Of a stretch of DNA of 64,000 bases, positions 40,898 to 49,813 are shown one piece after another. Position 1 is the first letter of the stretch. Each line of letters opens with the position of its first letter. Under the pieces are notes generated by a model. It was given only the letters and a program-made list of their open reading frames with translations. It did not search any database and was not told the origin of the DNA. Source of the DNA: Dehalococcoidia bacterium (lineage in GTDB: Bacteria > Chloroflexota > Dehalococcoidia > Lucifugimonadales > UBA3495); the NCBI GenBank assembly GCA_022827095.1, contig JAJDTP010000004.1:248001-312000 (forward strand), written 5' to 3'. The position numbers and the translations under genes were made by a program.

Positions 40898-41367
40898 ACT
40901 GGGAAGCGTTGATAGCCAGCAGCCGCGCCCTCGTTGCACCGATACCGCCTGCCAGCGAACCTGCGGAAGAGGCGTTGCGACGAGCTATCAGCACGGCGTA
41001 CTACGCGATGTTTCACGCGCTGGCAACCAACAACGCGGACTGCATCATTGGAACTTCTAACGATCCGCTGTCGAGCCATGCGTGGGATCGCGTCTATCGG
41101 GGACTGGAACACGGAATTGCCAGGGTCCAATTGCGGGAAGATCGGCAACTGTTTTCGCCCTCGACCCGGTGGTTTGGGGAAACGTTCGGACGATTGCAGG
41201 AGGTCAGGCAGAGGGCCGACTACGACCATACCCGGACTTTCGATGTCATCGTGGCAAACATCTGGATCGACCGCGCCGAAGAGGCGATACGCGGGTTCAT
41301 GCAGGCGAGCATTGATGAGCGCACGGCGGTGGCGGTTCAATCGCTGATCCGCCGTCGCCGCAGTTGA
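40894..41367 (+). CDS. HEPN-domain protein (putative RNase toxin)
   Basis: A 157-residue all-helical protein with the HEPN signature: RRAISTAYYAMFHALATNNAD, and a later RQRADYDHTRTFDV giving R-x4-H, the active-site motif of HEPN ribonucleases. The remaining helices (ANIWIDRAEEAIRGFMQASI) complete the bundle. Coupled by overlap to an upstream unknown partner, it likely acts as a TA toxin. Some HEPN proteins lack RNase activity, so activity is unproven. Confidence 0.72.
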   Translation: MNWEALIASSRALVAPIPPASEPAEEALRRAISTAYYAMFHALATNNADCIIGTSNDPLSSHAWDRVYRGLEHGIARVQLREDRQLFSPSTRWFGETFGRLQEVRQRADYDHTRTFDVIVANIWIDRAEEAIRGFMQASIDERTAVAVQSLIRRRRS

Positions 41368-41408
41368 CGCACTCCTGATCCGCCTGGAGAGGCCGAGTTT
41401 CCCTGGGT

Positions 41409-41618
41409 CTATACCTCAATCCCCAACTTGGATTTCACCTCATCCAACGACACGAGGTTTCCTTCCTGCACGTCCCTGATGCCGCGCCGCAGGGCCTCCA
41501 TCATCTTCGCGTCGCCCATGATCTCCATGGTTTCGGCGATGGATTGAAACAGTTGGCGCGGCGTCTGGACCATGTAAACTACACTCCAGTTCTGTTGGAA
41601 ATTGGCTCGTGGTTGCAT
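41409..41618 (-). CDS. Antitoxin-like small protein following mazEF
   Basis: A 69-residue protein: QLFQSIAETMEIMGDAKMMEALRRGIRDVQEGNLVSLDEVKSKLGIEV. The stretch RGIRDVQEGNLVSLDEVKSKLG resembles the C-terminal toxin-binding helix-loop of RelE/ParE antitoxins, without an obvious DNA-binding N-terminus. It starts 1 nt after the mazF stop; a shorter start at 41573 is possible. It may be a leftover antitoxin or a third component of the module. Confidence 0.5.
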   Translation of the reverse strand: MQPRANFQQNWSVVYMVQTPRQLFQSIAETMEIMGDAKMMEALRRGIRDVQEGNLVSLDEVKSKLGIEV

Positions 41619-41619
41619 G

Positions 41620-41979
41620 TTAGGGCCGACCCACGCCGAACAGCAAGGCTTGCAGCAGTTCGAGCGTTTCGTTCAGAGTCTGGGCAGGGAGTTCGCCGGC
41701 CCACGTAGCGTTTCTGGCCCGCCAGTCCAAGCTCTTGACTTGATCGGCCAAAATGACGCCCGTCACAGGTGAGCCGTCCGGTATGTCAACCTCGAAGGGA
41801 TAGCCTTTCTTCTGGTTCGTGATTGGGCATACGACAGCCAGGCCCACAATGTCGTTGTAGGCGCGGGGTGAGAGCACAACGGCCGGGCGGTGGCCGGCCT
41901 GCTCGTGTCCGCTTTGGGGGTTGAAATCCATCCAAACGGCGTCGCCCCGATCGGGAACATCTGAACGGGACGTCACCAT
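41620..41979 (-). CDS. mazF: MazF-type mRNA interferase
   Basis: A 119-residue MazF/PemK toxin: RGDAVWMDFNPQSGHEQAGHRPAVVLSPRAYN has the conserved first strand-loop with the catalytic-type Arg region, then VCPITNQKKGYPFEVDIP and GVILADQVKSLDWRARN. MazF toxins cleave mRNA at short motifs. The start overlaps mazE by a few nucleotides. It is followed by an antitoxin-like gene. Confidence 0.9.
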   Translation of the reverse strand: MVTSRSDVPDRGDAVWMDFNPQSGHEQAGHRPAVVLSPRAYNDIVGLAVVCPITNQKKGYPFEVDIPDGSPVTGVILADQVKSLDWRARNATWAGELPAQTLNETLELLQALLFGVGRP

Positions 41980-42215
41980 ACCTCCCGGCCCACTGCGCCA
42001 CCGGTTTCAATTTCGCCGTGCCGATTAGCTTCGGTGACCCGCTCCAGCAATTTATTCAGTTGCACCGGAGTTTGGCTGGTCCGGCGGATGATGATCGCGG
42101 AGCCATGGACCGATATGTCCACCAGTGAGTTCGCCTCCAAACCCAGTTCAGCAGCGAATGCCTCGGGGATGGTCAGCGTCAGACCTTGCTTCAATCTGCC
42201 GGTGTGAACCTCCAT
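41973..42215 (-). CDS. mazE: MazE-type antitoxin
   Basis: An 80-residue AbrB-fold antitoxin: MEVHTGRLKQGLTLTIPEAFAAELGLEANSLVDISVHGSAIII, swapped-hairpin type at residues 1-45, then a toxin-binding tail (TPVQLNKLLERVTEANRHGEIETGG). GGAGGAG lies 6 nt before the ATG. It shares a divergent promoter region with the MBL gene and overlaps mazF. Confidence 0.85.
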   Translation of the reverse strand: MEVHTGRLKQGLTLTIPEAFAAELGLEANSLVDISVHGSAIIIRRTSQTPVQLNKLLERVTEANRHGEIETGGAVGREVW

Positions 42216-42407
42216 GTTCGCTCCTCCGTTCGGCGCGATCTTAGCAGTTAGTGAGCCATGTTTGTCCGGATAAGCGGTGCAAACATCATACCACCCGTCC
42301 GTGCGGCTGGCCGGGCGCCGACCCATAGCGCCCCGGCCCAACCACCCCGACAGTTTGTTACAATTCACCCGCAACTCCATCGAACCAACCCACAGGAGGG
42401 CACCAGC

Positions 42408-43070
42408 ATGCCAGTTCATCACCAGGCGCAGGGGGCGGGCGACGTCACCGTCCACAAGATCGAGAACATGGGGAGCCTGAGCAACAACGGCTACATCATC
42501 ATCTGTCCCGAGACCAACCAGGCCGTGTGCATCGACACTCCGGACGAACCGGAAAAGATGATCAACGAGGTGCGCGAGGCCGGCGTCGAAGTCCAGCACA
42601 TTCTGGTGACCCACGGCCACGGCGACCATCTGGCCGGCTACAACGAGATCACTGGCAGCATCGGCGCGCCGGCCGCCATCGGCGAGCTGGATGCCCACCT
42701 GCCACCCGGCCCGGTGCAGCGGCAGCTCAACGACGGCGACACGGTGCAGTTCGGCAACCGCACCATCCAGTGCATCCATACCCCGGGCCACACCGACGGT
42801 TCCACCTGCTACGTGGTGGGTGGGTTCCTGTTCTCCGGCGACACCCTTTTCCCCGGCGGCCCGGGACGCACCCGCAGTCCCGAGGCACTGGAGCAGGTGC
42901 TGAGCAGCATCAGCTCCAAGCTGCTCACCCTGCCCGAGGATACCTACGTGTACCCCGGCCACGGCCCCGACAACACCACCATCGCCGAGGCCAAGCGCCG
43001 GTACGACATCTTCATGTCCAAGGAGCACCCGGCTGACCTGCAAGGCGACGTGGACTGGCTGAACACCTAG
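42408..43070 (+). CDS. MBL-fold metallo-hydrolase
   Basis: A 220-residue glyoxalase II/beta-lactamase-fold protein: NNGYIIICPETNQAVCIDTP, the metal motif ILVTHGHGDHLAGYNEI (HxHxDH), CIHTPGHTDGSTCYVV, FLFSGDTLFPGGPGRT, and VYPGHGPDNTT. The layout matches the hydroxyacylglutathione-hydrolase-like subgroup, probably a thioester or persulfide hydrolase. AGGAGGG lies 8 nt before the ATG at 42408. It is divergent from mazEF. Confidence 0.9.
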   Translation: MPVHHQAQGAGDVTVHKIENMGSLSNNGYIIICPETNQAVCIDTPDEPEKMINEVREAGVEVQHILVTHGHGDHLAGYNEITGSIGAPAAIGELDAHLPPGPVQRQLNDGDTVQFGNRTIQCIHTPGHTDGSTCYVVGGFLFSGDTLFPGGPGRTRSPEALEQVLSSISSKLLTLPEDTYVYPGHGPDNTTIAEAKRRYDIFMSKEHPADLQGDVDWLNT

Positions 43071-43087
43071 GCGTGTTGCTCTGCTAC

Positions 43088-43115
43088 CGGCATTCCCGCG
43101 AAAGTGGGAATCCAG
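43088..43115. repeat. Short CATTCCNGCGAAAGNNGGAATCC-type repeat
   Basis: CGGCATTCCCGCGAAAGTGG plus GAATCCAG; the same inverted unit at 59402-59429 reads with GGCGAAAGCC. This is a widespread small intergenic palindromic repeat. Another partial copy (GCTTTAAGCCGGAATGAC) lies near 43300. Confidence 0.7.
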
Positions 43116-43156
43116 GGCGCTATGAGAGGTCATGCGTACCCGGTTTCAGCCGAACG

Positions 43157-43248
43157 GTCATTGCGAGTGGAGCGTGGCAATCCCGTCGGGGTAACCGGCA
43201 CGGTTCCGGCAACGGGATCGCCGCGTCGCTGTGCTCCTCGCGATGACA
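43157..43248. repeat. Palindromic GCAATGACA-type repeat
   Basis: It begins GTCATTGCGAGTGGAGCGTGG and ends CTCCTCGCGATGACA, related to 25089-25182, 55343-55452 and 56571-56663. It is non-coding and intergenic, between an MBL and an M16 peptidase gene. Confidence 0.75.
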
Positions 43249-43337
43249 AACTGGGTACGCGTGAGGTATGAGAGTATTGGCTGGGACCGATGCATTCGGG
43301 CTTTAAGCCGGAATGACGGTTACCCATTGAGGTGTTG

Positions 43338-44606
43338 ATGTACCGCAAAACGGTCCTCGATAACGGCCTGCGGGTGCTGACGGCGGAGATGCCACACACC
43401 CGCAGCATCTCCATGTTTGTCTCGGTGGGCGCGGGTTCGCGCTATGAGCCGGACGAGCTGGCCGGCCTGTCCCACTTCCTGGAGCATCTGCCCTTCAAGG
43501 GGACGCGAAACTGGCCCACGGCCCTGGCGATCTCCGAAGCGGTTGAGGGCGTCGGCGGCATGATGAACGCCGCAACCGACCGCGAGATGACGTCCTTCTG
43601 GTGCAAGGTGGCCAGCGTTCACGCCGACCGGGCTCTGCCCGTGATCCTGGACCTGATCCTGCACCCGCTCCTGGACCCCGCCGAAATGGAGAAGGAGCGG
43701 GAGGTCATCCTCGACGAGCTGCGGATGACCAACGACTACCCGGCCCAGGTGTGCGACCTGCTCATCGACCGTGCCCTGTGGCCCGACCAGGCCATGGGCC
43801 GGGACGTGGGCGGCACTGCGGAGACGGTGGCGGCCATCGTCCTGGGCGACGTGTGCCGGTACATGGAGCAACAGTACCGGCCCAACAACACCGTCATCGG
43901 CATCGCTGGAGCCATCGCACACGATGAGGCGGTGCGTTTCGTCGCGGGCGCTACTAAGGAATGGTCTCCCGGCGATACATTGACCTGGCAGCCGGTGTCC
44001 GATCCCGCCGGCGACGCGCCGGACATCCTGCTGGACACTCGGGCGACGGAAGACACTAGTATTTGCCTGGGGCTGCCCGGGTTTGCCATGAACGACCCGG
44101 ACCGCTACGCCGCCACCGTGATGAACGGTCTGCTGGGCGACGGAATGAGCAGCCGCCTGTTCCAGAACCTGCGGGAAAACCTGGGGCTGACCTACGACTG
44201 CCACAGTTCACTGATCAGCTACCACGACTGCGGCGCCCTGGTCGTGTCCTGCGGCACTGAGCCGTCCCGGGCGGCCGAGGCCGTTGCGGCGACCCGGCGA
44301 GAGCTGGAGGGCCTGCTGACGGCTCCGCCGGAATCCGAGGTGCACAAGGCCCGCGAGTACATCAAGGGTCGCCTGCTCATGCGCATGGAGGACTCCCGCG
44401 CCGTCGCCTCGTGGCTGGCCTCCCAGGAACTCCTGATGGAAGAGATCACCACGCCCGACGAGACCGCCGCCAGCATCGATGCGGTGACCCCCGACGACGT
44501 CCTGCGCGCCGCCCAGCGTCTGGTGGATGCGGACGCGTTTCGACTGGCTATAGTGGGACCGCACGAGGGTGCCGCCGGATTCGAGGCGGCGCTGGCCGGA
44601 AAGTGA
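43338..44606 (+). CDS. M16-family zinc peptidase
   Basis: A 422-residue insulinase-type peptidase: GLSHFLEHLPFKGT holds the inverted HxxEH metal motif, with the ligand Glu in EREVILDELRMTND. The C-terminal half has the usual substrate-binding fold (YPAQVCDLLIDRALW, MNGLLGDGMSSRLFQNLREN). Such single-chain M16 enzymes are mitochondrial processing-peptidase relatives of bacteria. The ATG at 43338 lies close behind GAGGTG. No partner M16 subunit is adjacent, so it may act as a homodimer. Confidence 0.88.
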   Translation: MYRKTVLDNGLRVLTAEMPHTRSISMFVSVGAGSRYEPDELAGLSHFLEHLPFKGTRNWPTALAISEAVEGVGGMMNAATDREMTSFWCKVASVHADRALPVILDLILHPLLDPAEMEKEREVILDELRMTNDYPAQVCDLLIDRALWPDQAMGRDVGGTAETVAAIVLGDVCRYMEQQYRPNNTVIGIAGAIAHDEAVRFVAGATKEWSPGDTLTWQPVSDPAGDAPDILLDTRATEDTSICLGLPGFAMNDPDRYAATVMNGLLGDGMSSRLFQNLRENLGLTYDCHSSLISYHDCGALVVSCGTEPSRAAEAVAATRRELEGLLTAPPESEVHKAREYIKGRLLMRMEDSRAVASWLASQELLMEEITTPDETAASIDAVTPDDVLRAAQRLVDADAFRLAIVGPHEGAAGFEAALAGK

Positions 44607-44655
44607 TCAACGAAATCGTGAATGCTCACCGGCTTCTCAACCACGCAGGTGCCCC

Positions 44656-45417
44656 ATGACGACTGCCAATAGCACCACCCAATCATTGGCTCGCCAGTCC
44701 CAATTTCAATTGCCGGACCCGCCGCCGCGCCACCCCGACGAGATGACCAGCTACGACCACGTGCACCAGCCCGGCAACTCCCACTTCCTCACCCAATACC
44801 TGGGCAACCCCGACACCACTCTGGTTTCAGCCGAACGCTATATCGTGCGGGAACTCGGGTCACCTGCCACCGAGCGTCGCGTGCCCGATTTGTTCATCGC
44901 CTTTGGCGTGGACCCGGCAGCCTACCGGGGGCGCAACGGGTACGTCATCGCCGAGCAGGGCAAGCCGCCGGACTTCGTGCTGGAAGTGGCCTCGCCAAGC
45001 ACTGCCGGCACCGATGTCGGGGAGAAGCGGGACGACTACGCCGCTTTCGGCATCCTGGAATACTGGCGTTTCGACGAGACGGGAGAACATCACGGGGCGC
45101 GGTTGGCCGGCGACAGGTTGGTGGCGGGACGGTATGAACCGATCGACATTGATGAGTTGGACGGAGGCGCGTTGCAGGGATACAGCTCGGTCTTGAACCT
45201 GTACTTGCGCTGGGAGAGCGGGAGTCTCGGTTGGTACGTCCCGGCCACTGGGGAGCACATCCCCACCTTCGAATCTCAGCGCGCTCGGGCTGACCGCGCA
45301 GAGGCTCAGGCTGACCGCGCGGAAGCTCAGGTCGAGCGAGAGCGAGAAGCCCGCCTACAGGCCGAAGCCCGCGTTCGGGAATTGGAAAGCGAACTTCGGG
45401 GCTTTGGGAATCAATAG
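44656..45417 (+). CDS. Uma2-family protein with C-terminal coiled coil
   Basis: A 253-residue relative of the gene at 20806: YLGNPDTTLVSAERYIVREL, VPDLFIAFGVD, PPDFVLEVASPST, KRDDYAAFGILEYWRFDE. After about residue 215 a highly charged helix (RADRAEAQADRAEAQVERE) forms a coiled coil. This shared architecture shows these two Uma2 genes form a subgroup. The ATG at 44656 is chosen as it starts the conserved N-terminal TTANS-like segment. Confidence 0.86.
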   Translation: MTTANSTTQSLARQSQFQLPDPPPRHPDEMTSYDHVHQPGNSHFLTQYLGNPDTTLVSAERYIVRELGSPATERRVPDLFIAFGVDPAAYRGRNGYVIAEQGKPPDFVLEVASPSTAGTDVGEKRDDYAAFGILEYWRFDETGEHHGARLAGDRLVAGRYEPIDIDELDGGALQGYSSVLNLYLRWESGSLGWYVPATGEHIPTFESQRARADRAEAQADRAEAQVEREREARLQAEARVRELESELRGFGNQ

Positions 45418-45521
45418 CTCGGTTCAGCAAACTCAGGATGATGCAAAACGGCCAGCCGAAGCGCCCGTGCTCGTGACAGCAGCTTGAACGGCGTATTTCG
45501 GCAATCCCAGGAGGCAACGGT

Positions 45522-46379
45522 ATGGCTACGCGCTACAGCAAGGTGATCCAGCTGCTGGAGGAGGGCAAGCCGGTGTTCGGCACTGGATTGATCTGGAACG
45601 GCAACCTGGACGAGATGATGTACTTTGCCGATTCCGACTACGACATGGTGATGATCGAGATGGAGCACGAAGGGTTGTCCTTCAACAACCTGCGCACGTC
45701 GCTCCAGTTCCTGCTCAACCGCAAGCGCGTCGCCGAGGGCGGCGGCCTCATGGCCGATCCCACCCCCGTGGTGCGCATCCCGCCCAACACCCGCGAGCAG
45801 AACCAGTGGGTCATCAAGCAGGCCCTGGACACCGGCGTGTACGGGCTTATCCTGCCCCACCTGGACACCGTGGAGGGCGCGATGTCCGCCGTGCAGTCGG
45901 CGCGGTATCCGCAGGTTCCGGGCGTGGCCGACTTCGAGCCCCACGGCGAGCGCGGCTGGTGGCAGCGCATCGCGCCGCGCTACTGGGGGCTATCCGCCGC
46001 CGAGTACTACGACGCTGCTGATCTGTGGCCCCTGGACCCCGATGGAAACATGCTGCTCATGGGCATAGTCGAGGAGCCCACCGGCGTGCGGAACCTGCCG
46101 GACATCCTGAGCCAGGTCAAGGGCATCGGCGCCGTCTGGGCCGGCCCGGGCGACATGTCCGTGGCGCTGGGGCACAAGGGCAACGCTGGGCACCCTGAGG
46201 TTCAGGAGATGCTGCTGCGCATCCTGGACACCTGCAAAAACGCAGGAGTGCCCTGCGCCGTGGGCTGCACCGCTGAGGAAGTCCCAATGCGGCTGGAGCA
46301 GGGGTTCAGTATCCTGATCACCGCGCCCATGCGGACGGCCGGTGGCCTAGAGGAAGGACGCCGCATTGCCGGTCGCTGA
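45522..46379 (+). CDS. HpcH/HpaI-family aldolase
   Basis: A 285-residue class II pyruvate-aldolase-like protein: DYDMVMIEMEHEGLSFNNLRT with the metal/base region, PTPVVRIPPNTREQNQWVIKQALDTGVYGLILPHLDTVEGA, KGIGAVWAGPGDMSVALGHKGN and a short C-terminal tail. Members cleave 2-keto-4-hydroxy acids in aromatic and sugar-acid degradation. No other pathway genes are adjacent, so the substrate is unknown. Its end abuts a hairpin that also terminates the converging Uma2 gene. Confidence 0.88.
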   Translation: MATRYSKVIQLLEEGKPVFGTGLIWNGNLDEMMYFADSDYDMVMIEMEHEGLSFNNLRTSLQFLLNRKRVAEGGGLMADPTPVVRIPPNTREQNQWVIKQALDTGVYGLILPHLDTVEGAMSAVQSARYPQVPGVADFEPHGERGWWQRIAPRYWGLSAAEYYDAADLWPLDPDGNMLLMGIVEEPTGVRNLPDILSQVKGIGAVWAGPGDMSVALGHKGNAGHPEVQEMLLRILDTCKNAGVPCAVGCTAEEVPMRLEQGFSILITAPMRTAGGLEEGRRIAGR

Positions 46380-46410
46380 CGCCAGGAAACGGAACGAACC
46401 CTCAAGTGTG

Positions 46411-46431
46411 GGGCGGGTTTACAACCCGCCC
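46411..46431. terminator. GGGCGGGTT hairpin between converging genes
   Basis: GGGCGGGTT pairs with AACCCGCCC around a TAC loop, a 9-bp stem located between the HpcH gene and the opposed Uma2 gene. It could terminate either. It is one of three GC-hairpins of the same type (25227, 49807). Confidence 0.5.
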
Positions 46432-47103
46432 TCATTGCATGTCGAAGATGTACTGCCGGACGCCAAATGAGAAGCCGGGCAGCACATTCTCGTCGTCCAG
46501 CGTCTCCGGGTCTTCCAGCGCTTCCGGCTCGGCTTGGCCGGCGCGGTAGACGTAGACCCGGCGGTTGGGCGGATCGATGAGCCAGCCCAAGCGAGCGCCG
46601 CCGTCCATCCAGAGTTGCATCTTGCGCCGCAGTGGGGCGAGGTTATCGGTGCGGGACCTGATCTCGACTACGAAGTCGGGAGGGCCGGGGAAGACGGTCT
46701 CACGTTCCTCATCGGTGGCGGCGTCGTAGCGTTCCTGGGTGATCCAGGCGGCATCGGGCCCGCGGATCGCCCCGGACGCGAGGCGGAACCGGCTGGTCTG
46801 CGAAGCGTTGACGCCACCGTTGGCCCGTTGCCAAATACCCAAGTCAATCGTTGTTTCAGTCTCTTGCCGATTGCCTCTGAAACCCACCATAGGCAGAATC
46901 ACCAACTCCCCGGCCTCGTTGATTTCCATCTCATAGTCGTCGTTGGCTTCACAGAACTCGATGAACCGGGTGGGGAAATCGGCGGCGCGAAAATCGAGAC
47001 CCAGCGCGTCCAGGCACAGCACGACGGAACCGGTGCGTTCCCCGATGGCAACGTCGTCCCCTGCATTCGGCTTTGCCGGCGGCTCTTTCGGCCTGGTGGT
47101 CAT
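46432..47103 (-). CDS. Uma2-family putative endonuclease
   Basis: A 223-residue Uma2 protein with an N-terminal extension of about 45 residues. The core has IRGPDAAWITQERYD, PPDFVVEIRSRTD, KMQLWMDGGARLGWLIDPPNRRVYVYR, and the end FSFGVRQYIFD. It lies downstream of hflC on the same strand with a 48-bp gap, perhaps within the same transcription unit. Confidence 0.86.
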   Translation of the reverse strand: MTTRPKEPPAKPNAGDDVAIGERTGSVVLCLDALGLDFRAADFPTRFIEFCEANDDYEMEINEAGELVILPMVGFRGNRQETETTIDLGIWQRANGGVNASQTSRFRLASGAIRGPDAAWITQERYDAATDEERETVFPGPPDFVVEIRSRTDNLAPLRRKMQLWMDGGARLGWLIDPPNRRVYVYRAGQAEPEALEDPETLDDENVLPGFSFGVRQYIFDMQ

Positions 47104-47151
47104 ATGGTGTCCCTGATATCGATCGGCGTGCCTTCTAGCAACGAATCCGCG

Positions 47152-48099
47152 CTAATTGCCCGCCGGCAAGGCCGGGCCGGCCAGGTAGTCGAACAGCGGC
47201 GCGTCTGAGGACAGGATGATGGTGTCCTGCTGGCGGATGATGCGTTGGTAGGATTCCAGACTGCGCAGGAAGGCGAAGAGTTCCGGATCGCGGTTCAGCG
47301 CTTCGGCCAGGATGCTGATGGCTTCGGCCTCGCCTTCACCCCGCCGCTTGTTGGACTCGCGCTCGGCTTCGGCCAGGATGACGTCGCGGTCGCGGTCGGT
47401 GGCGGCGCGGATCTTGCGGTCTTCCTCCTCACCCTCGGCGCGGAAACCGGCGGCGATACGGTTACGCTCGGCGCGCATCCTGGTGTAGATGGACGCGGTT
47501 ACGGCTTCCGGGAAGTCGGCGCGCTTGATTCGCACGTCGATCATCTCGATACCGAAATTGTCCCGCTGGGTTGTCTGGCGAACCGCCTGCAGCACCTCGT
47601 CGAGGATTTCCGTGCGGGTTTCCTGTCCCTCCACCAGGGGCAGGCCCTCTTCGTCAACGACGGGATTGCCGCTCTCGTCAATCAGCGGCTTGGCGCCGAT
47701 GATGTCGGTCCGGTCGCGCAGGGCCACCCGGTCACGCAGGGTGGAGGTCACGATGTCGCCCAGGCGGCTGCGGGCCGTGCTCTCGGTTTGCAGGGTCTTG
47801 CGGAACTGCACCGGGTCGGTGATCCGGTAGCGCGCGTAGATGTCGATTACCAGGTTTTCCTTGTCCTGGTCGGGCATGGATACGGGCGGCGCGTCGATTC
47901 TCAGGATCCGCTTGTCCAGCCGGACAACGGTGTCCACGAAGGGCGCCTTGACGCTGAGACCTGGGGTGGTGCGGGTATCCACCACTTCTCCGAAACGGAG
48001 GATGATTACCTGCTCAGTGACGTCGACCACATAGAGGGCCTGGCGCAGCACGACCAGTCCGACGATGATGACAATGGCGACGATGATCAAATTTCGCAT
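47152..48099 (-). CDS. hflC: HflC-like membrane protease modulator
   Basis: A 315-residue SPFH/Band-7 protein. An N-terminal TM (LIIVAIVIIVGLVVLRQALYVV) anchors it, followed by the SPFH domain (TEQVIILRFGEVVDT, NLVIDIYARYRIT, RFRKTLQTE-like) and helical EAEAISILAEALNR. HflK and HflC form the cage around FtsH and restrain its activity. It follows hflK with 47 nt between, and ftsH lies a few kilobases away. Confidence 0.9.
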   Translation of the reverse strand: MRNLIIVAIVIIVGLVVLRQALYVVDVTEQVIILRFGEVVDTRTTPGLSVKAPFVDTVVRLDKRILRIDAPPVSMPDQDKENLVIDIYARYRITDPVQFRKTLQTESTARSRLGDIVTSTLRDRVALRDRTDIIGAKPLIDESGNPVVDEEGLPLVEGQETRTEILDEVLQAVRQTTQRDNFGIEMIDVRIKRADFPEAVTASIYTRMRAERNRIAAGFRAEGEEEDRKIRAATDRDRDVILAEAERESNKRRGEGEAEAISILAEALNRDPELFAFLRSLESYQRIIRQQDTIILSSDAPLFDYLAGPALPAGN

Positions 48100-48146
48100 T
48101 GGGGGTTCTCCGGGGATGAGAGACGGTCAGTCTGGATAACCTGCGG

Positions 48147-49238
48147 TTACGGGTTGGGACCGATGGGGGCAGGTATGACGTTTCCGTCCTGTCCCAGAAT
48201 GAGTACCGGTTCGGTATCAGGGTCGACGATGATCTTGGTAACGCCCGGGAAGACGTTTTCCAGGGCCTCCAGATAGAGACGCTGGCGGGTTACCTCGGGA
48301 GAGCTCTGGTACTCGTTGAGCACCGATTCGAAACGCTGCGCTTCACCGTTGGCAGTCTCGATACGGGCGCGCTTGAACGCCTCGGCCGCCTCGATGATCC
48401 GCTCGGCGTCACCCCTGGCCCTCGGAATAACGTCCGCTTCGTAAGCCAGCGCCTGGTTGATGCGGGTTTCGCGCTCCTGGCGGCCGCGCAGCACGTCGTC
48501 GAACGCGTCGCGCACTTCTTCCGGCGCCTTCACGTCCTGCAACTGTACCGAGATGACCTCGATGCCGGCTTCGTATTCGTCGAGAATGGCCTGCAACCGT
48601 TGGCGGGTGTCGGTTTCCACCAATTCACGGCCCCTCACCAGCACGTCGTCGATGGAGCGTTGCCCCACCACCAGACGCAGGGCGGCTTCCGCGCCGTCCT
48701 TGAGGGTGCGCCCGTCGGGGCGTCCCTCCGGTATACCGCGCGGCGGCTCGCCGGGGTCGTCCACCTTGAACAGGAAGTTGTTCAGGTTGCTGATGCGGTA
48801 TTGCACCACCATCTGAACGTCCACGATGTTGAGGTCGCCTGAAATCATCAGGGCTTCGTCAAGGAACGGAGTATTGACCGCGGCTTCGTTGGAGCGGAAA
48901 CCCAGCTCCATGCGCCGCGTTTCAGTGACCAGCACCACGTCCTTGTTGCCCACTGGCGTCGGCCACCACCAGTGGAGACCTTCTTCCGATACGGGGGCGC
49001 CCTGCACGGCTCCGAACAGCCGCAGCGCGGCGTTTTCACCTGGGCTTACCGTGTACACTCCCGTGGCGGCCCAGATGATTATCAGCAGGGCGATGACGGC
49101 GAGAATTAAAATGCCCAGGTTTCCGCCGCCAAGGCGTCCACCGGAGCCACCAAACATGCCGCGCACGCGACCAAAGAGTTGTTCAAGGTCGAATTCGGGT
49201 TGACGAGGCGGCTGTTGACCTCCCCCGGGTGTGAACAT
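48147..49238 (-). CDS. hflK: HflK-like membrane protease modulator
   Basis: A 363-residue SPFH protein. The N-terminal 40 residues are Gly/Arg-rich cytosolic (GMFGGSGGRLGGGNLG), TM LGILILAVIALLIIIWAATGV at about 43-63, then the SPFH domain (PTPVGNKDVVLVTETRR, MISGDLNIVDVQMVVQYRIS) and the cap helices (ALAYEADVIPRARGDAERIIEAAE). It is transcribed ahead of hflC, as usual. Confidence 0.92.
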   Translation of the reverse strand: MFTPGGGQQPPRQPEFDLEQLFGRVRGMFGGSGGRLGGGNLGILILAVIALLIIIWAATGVYTVSPGENAALRLFGAVQGAPVSEEGLHWWWPTPVGNKDVVLVTETRRMELGFRSNEAAVNTPFLDEALMISGDLNIVDVQMVVQYRISNLNNFLFKVDDPGEPPRGIPEGRPDGRTLKDGAEAALRLVVGQRSIDDVLVRGRELVETDTRQRLQAILDEYEAGIEVISVQLQDVKAPEEVRDAFDDVLRGRQERETRINQALAYEADVIPRARGDAERIIEAAEAFKRARIETANGEAQRFESVLNEYQSSPEVTRQRLYLEALENVFPGVTKIIVDPDTEPVLILGQDGNVIPAPIGPNP

Positions 49239-49489
49239 ACGAAAGTGTCCTTTATGAAGTTGCTGGTTGGTCCCTGATCAATGTCAACCGTTATATCAGG
49301 ACTGACCGACGTAATCAGCGATTTCCGGTACGATTTTCGGACGGTTGGCCGAGACAGTATACCACCATCATTGGCGGCCGGGGTTTATAATTGGCCACCC
49401 GCTTTCATGGGTGTTGTCGCGTTCGCCATCGGACGCATCCCGGCTACGCCACCGACCCATTCGCCCGCTCTCGACAGGACAATCGCAGC

Positions 49490-49813
49490 ATGACTACGCC
49501 AGTTCAGTTAACGCCAGGCAACCAGGAAAGCCTTCCGCAACCCCAGGGGCTGACCGTCAAGATCAGCACGGATTTAGGGCGCATCCAGGCGACGTGCCCC
49601 CACCAGAGCGGCCTGATCTACGCGGTGCCTGCCGACCGCAGCTGGGTGTGCACCGACGAGCTGCGCCCGGCCCACGCCTTGGCGGGGTTCTTCCGCGAAC
49701 TCATCGCGCTGCAAGACCCACGCGTGGAGAGCCTGATGCAGCAGTGGGGTCTTTACTACCGCAGCCTGCCCCTGGACGCGGACTCCGACGGCGGCGAGGC
49801 CGAAACCGCGTAG
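49490..49813 (+). CDS. Hypothetical protein
   Basis: A 107-residue protein starting TTPVQLTPGNQESLPQPQGLTVKISTDLG, with ATCPHQSGLIYAVPADRSWVC and ALAGFFRELIALQDPRVESLM. It is acidic, with Cys residues spaced CPH and WVC that could bind metal. No family recognised. TATAAT (49386-49391) lies upstream. A strong GC hairpin follows the stop. Divergent from hflK. Confidence 0.55.
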   Translation: MTTPVQLTPGNQESLPQPQGLTVKISTDLGRIQATCPHQSGLIYAVPADRSWVCTDELRPAHALAGFFRELIALQDPRVESLMQQWGLYYRSLPLDADSDGGEAETA

